Positions 1-5,695 of a stretch of DNA of 6,003 bases are shown here, in pieces. This stretch comes from Nitrososphaerota archaeon. Its GTDB lineage: Archaea; Thermoproteota; Nitrososphaeria; Nitrososphaerales; UBA57. The stretch spans positions 1-6,003 of the forward strand of contig JACZWF010000100.1 in NCBI GenBank assembly GCA_022572285.1, in the 5' to 3' direction. The stretch's first letter is position 1. Each line of letters opens with the position of its first letter. Under the pieces are notes generated by a model. It worked only from the letters and a program-made list of their open reading frames with translations, was not told where the DNA came from and made no database searches. Made by a program: the position numbers and the translations under genes.

Positions 1-931
1 AATGGGCCTTTCAGGAACCCCCTCATTCAAGGTGGAAGCAGGCTCGGCCTCGGGGGGAATGGCATGTCATTTAGGACGTACTATGATAGCCAATGGGAGT
101 TTAGATTCAGTCCTGGTGGTTGGGGTTGAGAAGATGATGGATCTGCCACCAACGGAGATTACAAGGGGGAAAAGCATGAATGAAAGCTATGAGTTTATGC
201 AATTCTTTGGAATAACCGAGTCAGCAGCTGCTGCCTTGATTACCAGGCTTTACATGACAGAATACGAAATAACGAGGAGAGAATTATCATCTTTTTCGGT
301 TCTTGCGCACAGAAATGCAGTAAAAAACGCTCACGCACAGTTCAGAAGGGAAGTAACTGCCGAGCAGGTTGAGAAGTCACCATTAATTTCTGATCCATTG
401 AGACTTCTGGACTGCGCGCCATCAGGGGATGGGGCTGCGGCAGTACTAATCACCCAGTCCCAAGATGGTTCTTTTGACGTTGAGATGCTCACTTCAGCTT
501 CATCGACAGGACCGGCTGGACTGCATGAGCGGGATGAACCTTTGGAGTTTGTGGCGACACGAAGTGCGGCAGCAAAGGCATTTACGGAGGCTGGCGTCTC
601 CAGGGAGGACCTAGATCTGGCAGAGATCCAAGATGACTATTCAGGTACCGCCGGTCTTGTTCTGGAAGGGCTAGGCATCTCCAAGAAAGGAGAGGGGGCG
701 CGTGATTGCTCAAAGGGGAGATTTGATCAAGGGTCTAGACTTTCGATTTCCACTGCGGGTGGATTAAAGGCTAGGGGGAATCCTATCGGAGCGACTGGAG
801 TCTACCAGATTGTGGAAATTGCCTCCAAGATGATTGAGAGGGGGAACGATAAGAACCCACGCCTTGGGCTTGCTCACAACTCATCGGGACTCGACTCCAA
901 CGCAGTCGTTCATTTATTGAGGAGAGGGTGA
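1..931 (+). CDS. Thiolase-fold protein (thiolase/SCP2-thiolase superfamily), 5' truncated by window edge, atypical active site
   Basis: This is the C-terminal ~309 residues of a thiolase superfamily protein. The frame is open to the window edge, so the Met codon at position 2 is almost certainly internal and roughly 80 N-terminal residues are missing. Family landmarks are the nucleophile region VEAGSASGG (visible residues 11-19), the helix motif EIQDDYSG (208-215), GGLKARGNPIGATG (253-266) and the C-terminal AHNSSG (291-296). In ordinary thiolases these read VE-x-ACASG, E-[IV]-[NH]-[ED]-x-F, GHP-x-GxxG and a glycine-rich loop. Here the Cys is Ser15, the His is Asn260, the Asn/His is Gln210 and the loop is poor in glycine. 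The DUF35 gene starts directly after its stop, so the two are co-transcribed and probably form a complex. Family membership is clear; the reaction is not. A Claisen thiolase is unlikely. An Ltp2-type retro-aldolase or a non-catalytic subunit are the alternatives. Confidence 0.88.
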   Translation, partial: MGLSGTPSFKVEAGSASGGMACHLGRTMIANGSLDSVLVVGVEKMMDLPPTEITRGKSMNESYEFMQFFGITESAAAALITRLYMTEYEITRRELSSFSVLAHRNAVKNAHAQFRREVTAEQVEKSPLISDPLRLLDCAPSGDGAAAVLITQSQDGSFDVEMLTSASSTGPAGLHERDEPLEFVATRSAAAKAFTEAGVSREDLDLAEIQDDYSGTAGLVLEGLGISKKGEGARDCSKGRFDQGSRLSISTAGGLKARGNPIGATGVYQIVEIASKMIERGNDKNPRLGLAHNSSGLDSNAVVHLLRRG

Positions 932-1327
932 ATGACGGCTATCTCGTATTGGCGAGAGATAGAAAGATATCAGCGTCTGGCGGGGTCGTCCTGTCTGGAC
1001 TGTCATGCTCCTTTTTTTCCTCCTATCAGAAAGTGTCGCAGATGTGGATCAGTTTCGATGAAACCGCAGGAGATGCCAACGACTGGGAAACTCATCTCCT
1101 ACACTTTTCTGCATGAAGTGATGGCCGGATTTGAGGAGATTACTCCGCTCCCGATCGGACTGATTGAACTTGATAATGGTGTGAAGATCATCAGCCAGAT
1201 AGCTGACTCGAGTGAAGGCGAACTCGTGATTGGCCAAAGAATGAGAGCCGTTTTCAGAAAGATAAAGTCGGATGGAGCAGCGGGACTAATATTCTATGGA
1301 TATAAATTCGTGAAAGATGACGTATAA
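932..1327 (+). CDS. DUF35 zinc-ribbon/OB-fold acyl-CoA-binding partner protein
   Basis: This complete 131-residue protein has the DUF35 two-part architecture: an N-terminal rubredoxin-like zinc ribbon with Cys21-x2-Cys24 and Cys35-x2-Cys38, then an OB-fold from about residue 45 to the end, closing with the characteristic FYGYKFV segment (120-126). Length is normal for the family. The ATG immediately follows the TGA of the thiolase-fold gene (no spacer), with GGAG at 921-924 seven bases upstream, so translation is coupled. Known DUF35 proteins bridge acetoacetyl-CoA thiolase and HMG-CoA synthase in archaea, or pair with Ltp2-type aldolases in steroid side-chain degradation, where the OB-fold helps bind the CoA substrate. 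I infer that it is the obligate partner of the preceding protein. No HMG-CoA synthase is visible, but the upstream gene context is cut off. Confidence 0.93.
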   Translation: MTAISYWREIERYQRLAGSSCLDCHAPFFPPIRKCRRCGSVSMKPQEMPTTGKLISYTFLHEVMAGFEEITPLPIGLIELDNGVKIISQIADSSEGELVIGQRMRAVFRKIKSDGAAGLIFYGYKFVKDDV

Positions 1328-1332
1328 ATTAT

Positions 1333-1341
1333 CTTTATATA
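1333..1341 (+). promoter_or_regulatory. Archaeal TATA box for the ORF at 1365
   Basis: CTTTATATA is centred about 28 nt before the ATG at 1365, right behind the stop of the DUF35 gene. This spacing fits transcription starting at or next to the ATG (leaderless mRNA). It suggests that the remnant gene downstream once had, or still has, its own promoter. Confidence 0.55.
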
Positions 1342-1364
1342 CAGAATTATCTTAACGGGTCTGG

Positions 1365-1589
1365 ATGGCGAGAGGCAAGTTCCTCAAAGAAGAGTACGCT
1401 AAACTTGCTAAATATGAGTCGGTGGGGGCATGGGAGGATGAGCTTGGTGGCAAATCGGAATCGACCCTTCAGAATACGAGATATGCATTATGCTGGTATA
1501 TTCTGTGGGGTCATAAGAATACATGTGAAACAAAGAATGGGAGTGCGCGATTCTCATTTGATTTTCGTCATAGATCCATCCCTTGAACC
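1365..1589 (+). pseudogene. Probable remnant of a tyrosine recombinase (XerA/integrase-like), N-terminal core-binding domain only
   Basis: A 73-codon frame begins at an ATG with a well-placed TATA box. Residues about 18-48 resemble the SAM-like N-terminal DNA-binding domain of archaeal tyrosine recombinases: a Trp (23) and Leu (27), then GKSESTLQNTRYAL (29-42), followed by a Trp-containing helix, matching the common pattern W-x3-L-xGKSx-T-x2-NYRxAL. The similarity fades after about residue 50, where a second frame (from 1405) becomes open, suggesting a frameshift or deletion junction. The catalytic domain with its R-H-R-Y residues is absent, and the convergent YnfA gene ends only 2 bp beyond. 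I infer a truncated, inactive integrase left by a rearrangement. It could instead be a free-standing small DNA-binding protein or a chance ORF. The match is by eye and therefore tentative. Confidence 0.42.
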
Positions 1590-1591
1590 GC

Positions 1592-1900
1592 CTACCTTGG
1601 CCAATACATTATTACAAATACCCCTAGTATTGCTATAACTCCGCCTATTATATCAGGCCTATCTGGCTTTCTCTTGTCTACTAACCAACCCCAGATTAGG
1701 GATGAAAGTATGAATACTCCACCATAACCTGCATAGACCCGACCGAAATGGCCGGGCTGAAAGGTAAGTGTTATGCCATAGGTGAACAGGACAAGCCCTC
1801 CGATGACTCCTAAGAAAGGTCCTCTCTTTTCTCTGAGCCACTTCCAAATCAGATACCCTCCAGAGATCTCGAATAACGCTGCAAGGAAAAACAAAGTCAA
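1592..1900 (-). CDS. YnfA/UPF0060 family small membrane transporter, second of a tandem pair
   Basis: A 102-residue, very hydrophobic protein with four predicted membrane helices (about 1-18, 27-46, 57-74, 82-99). It carries YnfA family signatures: LFEISGGYLIW in helix 1 with the membrane-embedded Glu11, HFGRVYAGYGG (51-61) entering helix 3, and the terminal MYWPR. YnfA proteins are SMR-like drug/metabolite exporters of about 105-110 residues. An in-frame TGA lies upstream and no ATG is available; the TTG at 1898-1900 is the first usable start and gives the expected N-terminus. The gene starts 14 nt after the stop of its paralogue, to which it is about 60% identical by eye, so they form one transcript. 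The loops after helices 1 and 3 are rich in Lys/Arg, unlike in the partner, suggesting an N-out/C-out orientation. Confidence 0.88.
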   Translation of the reverse strand: MTLFFLAALFEISGGYLIWKWLREKRGPFLGVIGGLVLFTYGITLTFQPGHFGRVYAGYGGVFILSSLIWGWLVDKRKPDRPDIIGGVIAILGVFVIMYWPR

Positions 1901-1914
1901 GGAAAGTGGAATAT

Positions 1915-2265
1915 CTACCGTGACGTTTCACCCCTAGGCCAATACATGATCAAAGCCACTCCTATGAGTGCGATAGCTCCCCCAAACATATCAAATCTAT
2001 CAGGTGCTATTCCATCGAATACCCAACCCCACAGCATTGCCACGACAATAAAAATTCCACCATAGGTTGCGTAGACCCTTCCAAAATGGGGTTTCTGGAG
2101 AGTAGGAACAATACCATACAGGAACAATACAAAGCCGCCTACCACTCCTAGAAAGAGTCCCAGTCCTTCGCGCAACCATAGCCAGACAAGATACCCCCCT
2201 CCTATCTCAAAGAGACTAGCCAAGAGGAAGAAGAAAATAGATTCGAGGATCAGCTTCCGGTTCAA
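1915..2265 (-). CDS. YnfA/UPF0060 family small membrane transporter, first of a tandem pair
   Basis: A 116-residue four-helix membrane protein of the YnfA/UPF0060 family (EMR/SMR superfamily). Signatures are LFEIGGGYLVWLWLREG (18-34) with Glu20 in helix 1, HFGRVYATYGG (60-70) and IMYWPR near the end, with a short RGETSR tail. A TAA lies in frame three codons before the TTG at 2263-2265, so that TTG (or a codon just inside) is the start; there is no ATG near it and no clear Shine-Dalgarno. It leads a two-gene unit with the paralogue at 1592-1900. Positive charges sit at the N-terminus (Arg3, Lys4), in the middle loop and at the C-terminus, predicting N-in/C-in by the positive-inside rule. It probably acts in the cytoplasmic membrane as a small-molecule exporter; the substrate cannot be read from the sequence. 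Confidence 0.9.
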   Translation of the reverse strand: MNRKLILESIFFFLLASLFEIGGGYLVWLWLREGLGLFLGVVGGFVLFLYGIVPTLQKPHFGRVYATYGGIFIVVAMLWGWVFDGIAPDRFDMFGGAIALIGVALIMYWPRGETSR

Positions 2266-2706
2266 CGCTACTTAAACGCCTACTCCTACCCGAGAAGGCT
2301 TCTGGTGGGATATGTTAAGCTACAGGTCATTTTTGAAGGGGAGCTAGCTCTATCCGTCGATCGTGAGTAGGCAAATAGTCAGCGATATAAATCACGGTAA
2401 AAAAATTGCAGAGAGCTCAAGACGTGGCACGGGTACTTCTTGTGAATGGGAGAAATTTTCTATCATGTACAAAGGCTCCACGTTCATATGAGCTAGCTAG
2501 ATAATGGATGACCAACATATCGCCGATTAATCGATAATCATTCATGAACCACGAATAACCCTTAAGCTTCTGGAACTTGGAAGCTCTCTCGCCAGACAAA
2601 CACAAACAAACTATCCGCGACAGAAGGGGAAAGGTCTAATTGAGATGGCAGCCGAGGAATTTCTGCAAACTCGTAAGTGAAATACTAGCAAATAATGGAG
2701 GTTTCT
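2266..2706. other. Intergenic region without a convincing gene
   Basis: About 440 bp separate the YnfA unit (transcribed leftwards) and the VOC gene (transcribed rightwards), so promoters for both should lie here. I see no RNA gene. The word GAGCTAGCT occurs twice (2341-2349, inside the 10-bp palindrome GAGCTAGCTC; and 2490-2498), and a second 10-bp palindrome CGATTAATCG lies at 2524-2533. A minus-strand frame from about 2625 to 2417 is open but unrecognised. No TATA box has leaderless spacing to either gene. The TTAACATAT-like stretch near 2309-2318 is a weak candidate for the YnfA unit. Confidence 0.4.
2697..2702 (+). promoter_or_regulatory. Shine-Dalgarno GGAGGT deciding the VOC start
   Basis: GGAGGT lies 4 nt before the ATG at 2707 and overlaps the alternative ATG at 2695. 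It would be useless for the 2695 start, so it argues for 2707. This gene, unlike several others here, therefore has a leadered mRNA. Confidence 0.6.
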
Positions 2707-3102
2707 ATGTTTGATAGAGAATTCCGATTCATAATCATCACAGAGAAGTATGAAGAAACAGTTGCGTTTTATCGAGACGGACTTGATCTCCCTGTGAAAG
2801 AGACGCGGGAAAAGGGGCCAAGTGATCGATCCACTCTATTCGGAGCCTCTTCTGGAATTATTGAGGTTGTTGCTACTCCATTATTCTCTGACCCAGCGGG
2901 AGAGTTACTGACAGCTGGTCTTCCCCGAGGCACTACGATAGGGATTGAGGTAGAGGATATGGACGAATGGTATGAAAAGATTAGGGCCAAACATTTGCAC
3001 CTAAGAAAGGGATTGTCAGACTTGCCCTGGGGCCATAGAGGGTTTTCAATTAGCGATCCCAATGGAATGGCTGTTTACATCTTCTCCAAGAACCAAAAGT
3101 AG
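2707..3102 (+). CDS. VOC/glyoxalase-fold protein (glyoxalase/bleomycin-resistance/dioxygenase superfamily)
   Basis: A 131-residue protein with two beta-alpha-beta-beta-beta modules of the vicinal oxygen chelate fold. Module 1 runs about 6-57 (RFIIITEKYEETVAFYRDGL, then GIIEVVATP) and module 2 about 76-128 (TIGIEVEDMDEWYEKI, then HRGFSISDPNGMAVYIF). The WGHRGFSISDPNG segment (108-120) is typical. The start at 2707 is preferred over 2695 because GGAGGT lies just upstream of it; the alternative adds four residues. Of the usual metal ligands only the Glu at the end of module 1 (Glu53) is evident: the first-strand His is absent and the last-strand Glu position appears to be Ile/Phe. It is cytoplasmic, with no signal peptide. 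It may be a metal-free binding protein, such as a resistance-type sequestering protein, or a divergent lyase/dioxygenase. It appears monocistronic, so the substrate is unknown. Confidence 0.88.
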   Translation: MFDREFRFIIITEKYEETVAFYRDGLDLPVKETREKGPSDRSTLFGASSGIIEVVATPLFSDPAGELLTAGLPRGTTIGIEVEDMDEWYEKIRAKHLHLRKGLSDLPWGHRGFSISDPNGMAVYIFSKNQK

Positions 3103-3480
3103 TCGCTCAACCTCTGAGGGCTTTGCTGATCTAACGCCCGCGCGCACCTTGTCGTCAACTTGAAAGACTCCCTTGTAGTACTCATCATGTAGAGACGAGG
3201 GCACTACGTCCTGATATCGAGGAGGCAGGCTTGAGATGATACTGATCACGCCATGATACTTGGAGATCCAATCATGCTGGGGTCAGGAATCAAGATTGCT
3301 TTGGCAGGAGCGATATACTCGAAGAATACAAGCTCGTCTAGTTCGCAAGGAAGATCGGAAGGGCTCTGCTATACAAGTTCAATGGATGCACGCACCTTAG
3401 ATGAAGGATGGCGAGCTTCGGGCAGTTGCATTCCATGGCGAGAAAGAAGACGTTGTACGCGAGCGTAACCTATTTGTATC
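3103..3480 (-). pseudogene. Probable decayed, frameshifted gene of unrecognised family
   Basis: On the minus strand two frames join into one protein-like reading. From about 3480 down to 3252 one frame reads RVQRLLSRHG..., then ELDELVFFEYIAPAKAILIP and DPSMIGSPSIMA. It is broken by one TAG (3369-3371) and ends at a TGA at 3246-3248. If one base is restored near 3250, the next frame continues VISIISSLPPRYQDVV, PSSLHDEYYKGVF and QVDDKVRAGVRSAKPSEVER down to the end of the VOC gene. The composition, charged amphipathic stretches and continuity across the break look like real protein rather than a shadow of the plus strand, where nothing recognisable is encoded. I do not recognise the family. Both ends are ill-defined and the 3' part runs into the VOC gene. 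A sequencing error or a chance antisense opening are the alternatives. Confidence 0.36.
3471..3479 (+). promoter_or_regulatory. Weak TATA-like box for the AIM24 gene
   Basis: TATTTGTAT is centred 26 nt before the ATG at 3501, the same geometry as the other leaderless promoters here. Its match to a consensus TATA is weaker. It supports 3501 over the upstream in-frame ATG at 3408. Confidence 0.35.
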
Positions 3481-3500
3481 CAGTATGCTTGACCTTTATT

Positions 3501-4205
3501 ATGGAAAGAGGGAAAGAGTTCAATTTTGAAATTCTACACAGGCCTGAATTTAGCTTGTTGTCCGTAAATCTGGAGCCGGATCAGAAAATAAAGGCTGAAA
3601 CCGGAGCGATGGTGTTCATGGACCCTTCGATGGAGCTCAAGACCGCGGTGAAGGGTGGGCTATTCGGCGGCTTCAAAAGGGTCTTAGCTCGGGAGAGCTT
3701 CTTCGTCAACGAGTTTTCTTCTCCAAAAGGTGGAAGACTAGGTCTCGCTCCCATATACACCGGGGATATGGCCCATATAGCTATGGAGGCAGGTGAAAGA
3801 TGGGTTGTGGCTAGCGGGGGCTATATGGCAAGTTCCCTTGCTATAGACACTGACTCCAAGTTTCAAGGATTCACAAAGGGGTTTTTCAGCGGGGAATCCA
3901 TGTTCTTTCTACAGTGCTCCGCAACGGCCCCCTCAGATTTGTTTATCGCCGCCTATGGTGCTTTTGAAATCTTTGACCTCAAGCCCGGAGAATCACTGTT
4001 GCTAGATAATGGTCATCTGGTGGCGATGGAGGCCCAAGTCCAATTCGACATTAGGAAGGTTGGTGGACTCAAATCAACCATATTCTCAGGCGAAGGATTA
4101 GTGCTTAATGTTACTGGGCCGGGCAAACTGATAACTCAAACGAGATCACCAGCAGGCTTCCTCTCTTGGGTGAGCGCACATGTTGGAGGGAGGGGCAGAA
4201 GGTGA
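3501..4205 (+). CDS. AIM24 / TIGR00266 family protein
   Basis: A 234-residue, all-beta protein of the AIM24 (TIGR00266) family, close to the family's usual 220-250 residues. Recognisable blocks are FEILHRPEFSLLSVNLEP (9-26), the ETGAMVFM block (33-40), KGGLFGGFKRVLARESFFVN (51-70), the LAPIYTGD stretch (82-89), FTKGFFSGESMFFLQCS (124-140), DNGHLVAMEA (169-178) and the RKVGGLKSTIFSGEGL block (185-200) ending in QTRSPAGFLSW. The fold is a repeated double-stranded beta-helix. The fungal member AIM24 is mitochondrial; the molecular function of the prokaryotic proteins is not established. The frame is open to an ATG at 3408, but the family N-terminus starts at the ATG at 3501, which has a TATA-like box 26 nt upstream and no Shine-Dalgarno. 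There is no signal peptide, so it is presumably cytoplasmic. It stands alone, with a possible terminator just downstream. Confidence 0.92.
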   Translation: MERGKEFNFEILHRPEFSLLSVNLEPDQKIKAETGAMVFMDPSMELKTAVKGGLFGGFKRVLARESFFVNEFSSPKGGRLGLAPIYTGDMAHIAMEAGERWVVASGGYMASSLAIDTDSKFQGFTKGFFSGESMFFLQCSATAPSDLFIAAYGAFEIFDLKPGESLLLDNGHLVAMEAQVQFDIRKVGGLKSTIFSGEGLVLNVTGPGKLITQTRSPAGFLSWVSAHVGGRGRR

Positions 4206-4212
4206 TAACTAA

Positions 4213-4231
4213 ATGGCCTTGATTGGGCCAT
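4213..4231 (+). terminator. Inverted repeat after the AIM24 gene
   Basis: ATGGCC (4213-4218) and GGCCAT (4226-4231) form a 6-bp stem with a 7-nt loop, 7 nt after the AIM24 stop. It is not followed by a T run, so it may stabilise the mRNA 3' end or mean nothing. Archaeal termination usually relies on T tracts rather than hairpins. Confidence 0.28.
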
Positions 4232-4335
4232 CGTCACTAGCCTATAATCGCTGACTCCTTGATCAATCGAGTACGAAGAAGTTCAGAGACAACTTCACCG
4301 ATTTTGGATGTTAATGTCATCCTGGGTGAGTACTA

Positions 4336-4362
4336 ATTTCTTTACGTCCTTTCTTTCTTTTT
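4336..4362 (+). terminator. T-rich tract, candidate archaeal terminator
   Basis: This 27-base stretch on the plus strand is dominated by T with interspersed C (four separate T runs of three to five), about 130 nt beyond the AIM24 stop. T-rich tracts of this kind are the usual archaeal termination signal. It would end the AIM24 transcript before the convergent gene. Confidence 0.38.
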
Positions 4363-4656
4363 GAAGGAATTAGATAGCCTCGACAATGAGACTAGTCACA
4401 TGGTAATCGATGTGGATTAGAGGCATGTATGGTCGGCACCGCATCCCCCATTGCTAAACTTCACTTACCCCTCACTTTAATTTTTGTCTATGGACTATCA
4501 CATTTTACTTGCTACTTACCTCGCGCATCTCGCACCTTACCTACCACTTCACTAACCTCCACATCAGGAGTCTATAGACGCTCAGAAAAGCGGTAGTAGA
4601 AAGGGAGAGTAAGAACAGTCAACCTAGGACATAATTTTTAGACCTTCGGTCATAGA

Positions 4657-5604
4657 CTACTTAAGGCCCATTTGCGCCAATTTCTTGGTCAAACTAGGCA
4701 TCTGATCAACCTCTTTTGTGAGTGGGAAAAACCTAGAAGGGTCTAGCTTCAACCCGGACCTCTGAAGTAGATCGCTCCTCGAAGGCGTAATTCCTCTGAT
4801 TCTGCCCAATTTCCGCTGTCCCTCGCGGCTAAGCAGGAAGTCAATAAAGTGTCTGGGGGGCAGACGATCTTCTGCGCCCTTGACCAATCCCGCACTCGTT
4901 AGAGTCCACAGAACAGGCAACTCAGGAATCACCAGCTGTGCTATCGGAGCTTTCTCTTCTCTCATTCTCTCATAGGCAAGAGAATAGACAGTAATTGCAA
5001 CAGAGTGATCTCCTCTGGCTACTGCCTGAAGCAAATGATCGATACAATCGTAAGTCTTGGGTTGTTTTTCTCCGGAGATCTTATCTATCATTGATGACCA
5101 AGCTCGTTCACCCAAGACTCGTCTGAGAGCAGCGAAGTACAAGGTGGTTAGATTTCCAGCTGAAGATGTTGTGAATGCTTGAGAAGCAAGACCCCCTTTC
5201 GAATACCTGCGAATAAGATCATCAAAATCTCCAGGTAGTTTACCACGCGCCAAACTTGTATTATAAGACGGGAACATTGTTGTAACACCTATGCCAACCC
5301 AGCTGCTGTTTTGAGCCCAGGATGGGTGAGCGGATAGTTCAGGAGATCGGTAAGATCCTAGGAGACCTCTCTTCTTCATCATCAGCAAAAGGTAGTGGGG
5401 AGCGATTACGATGTCAGCCGTTTTCATACCATTCTTTATTTCCTGTTCAACGCGTGTTAGTATTGGGAGAGGATGATCGTCCAAGTAGGCCGGGAACTCT
5501 TCCATGGAATACTTTTTTCGATACGACCAGAGCAGCTCGCTAACTCCCTTTCGCAGGCCAAGTGCCGCGTAAACGGTCGTCCGCTTTACCTTATCAAGTG
5601 GCAT
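4657..5604 (-). CDS. AfuA-like type-II periplasmic-binding-protein fold, no signal peptide
   Basis: A 315-residue protein with the family 1/6 extracellular solute-binding fold (AfuA-like, Fe3+/thiamine/spermidine-type). Landmarks are VYAALG...VSELLWSYRKKY (11-32, first strand and helix), an ADIVIAPHYLLLMMKKRGLL block (63-82) followed by YRSPE, the central FPSYNTSLAR (111-120) typical of the hinge, a GDFDDLIRRY segment (125-134), ITVYSLAYERMR (204-215) and the closing FIDFLLSREGQRKLGRIRGI (253-272) near TPSR. Usual members have an N-terminal signal or lipobox; here an in-frame TGA lies five codons before the ATG and the protein starts MPLDKVKRTTVY, so there is no export signal. It therefore probably acts in the cytoplasm as a ligand sensor, chaperone or enzyme. 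No ABC permease or ATPase is nearby. It is divergent from another binding-protein gene across 91 bp and has a TATA box 27 nt upstream. Confidence 0.86.
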   Translation of the reverse strand: MPLDKVKRTTVYAALGLRKGVSELLWSYRKKYSMEEFPAYLDDHPLPILTRVEQEIKNGMKTADIVIAPHYLLLMMKKRGLLGSYRSPELSAHPSWAQNSSWVGIGVTTMFPSYNTSLARGKLPGDFDDLIRRYSKGGLASQAFTTSSAGNLTTLYFAALRRVLGERAWSSMIDKISGEKQPKTYDCIDHLLQAVARGDHSVAITVYSLAYERMREEKAPIAQLVIPELPVLWTLTSAGLVKGAEDRLPPRHFIDFLLSREGQRKLGRIRGITPSRSDLLQRSGLKLDPSRFFPLTKEVDQMPSLTKKLAQMGLK

Positions 5605-5627
5605 TAAATCATTTCTTCATGAAACCG

Positions 5628-5634
5628 ATTATAG
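5628..5634 (-). promoter_or_regulatory. TATA box for the leftward AfuA-like gene
   Basis: On the minus strand the sequence reads AACCTATAATC; the box CTATAAT is centred 27 nt before the ATG at 5604. No Shine-Dalgarno precedes that ATG, consistent with a leaderless transcript. Confidence 0.5.
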
Positions 5635-5663
5635 GTTAATAGGAAGGATAATACTAATTGTAG

Positions 5664-5671
5664 TTTTATAT
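5664..5671 (+). promoter_or_regulatory. TATA box for the rightward NMT1/THI5-like gene
   Basis: TTTTATAT is centred 28 nt before the ATG at 5696. Together with the leftward box about 36 bp away it makes a compact divergent promoter that a single bound regulator could control. Confidence 0.58.
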
Positions 5672-5695
5672 CTAATCTCTGAGGAATTACTCTAG

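Larger units (their letters stand above)
4206..4656. other. Convergent intergenic region with terminator-like elements and minus-strand coding scraps
   Basis: About 450 bp lie between two convergent genes. Visible are an inverted repeat just after the AIM24 stop, a T-rich tract at 4336-4362, and a pyrimidine-rich stretch (about 4455-4560) in which an ACTTACC-like word recurs (4463-4469, 4514-4520, 4534-4541 with one extra base). On the minus strand the last 18 codons of a frame read TPDVEVSEVVGKVRDARGK, ending in TAG. The same frame is open again upstream of one TAG (about 4625-4582). This could be the end of a degraded gene. A 10-bp palindrome GTCTATAGAC lies at 4570-4579. I see no RNA gene. 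Confidence 0.4.

Noticed and set aside
928..1116. Overlapping frame inside the DUF35 gene starting with GTG at 928.
   Set aside because: It is out of frame with the clear zinc-ribbon/OB-fold protein and has no family features.
2417..2625. Open minus-strand frame of about 70 codons in the spacer before the VOC gene, with protein-like stretches such as YSWFMNDYRLIGDM.
   Set aside because: No recognised family, no ATG with a promoter or Shine-Dalgarno, and an uncertain start. It could be transposase or other debris, but I cannot support it as a gene.
3253..3468. Plus-strand frame of 71 codons between the VOC and AIM24 genes.
   Set aside because: It has a serine-run and arginine-rich low-quality translation, opposite the more protein-like minus-strand reading, and overlaps the start region of AIM24. 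Treated as a shadow.
3408..3500. Upstream ATG that would lengthen the AIM24 protein by 31 residues, with a hydrophobic stretch resembling a signal.
   Set aside because: Family alignment begins at the ATG at 3501, which has a TATA-like box 26 nt upstream. The extension does not resemble family N-termini.
4570..4579. Palindrome GTCTATAGAC as a recombination or attachment site.
   Set aside because: It is a single isolated 10-bp palindrome with no second copy or adjacent recombinase; expected by chance.
4641..4651. Short hairpin GACC-TTC-GGTC just after the AfuA-like stop as a terminator.
   Set aside because: The stem is only 4 bp and no T run follows in the direction of that gene's transcription.
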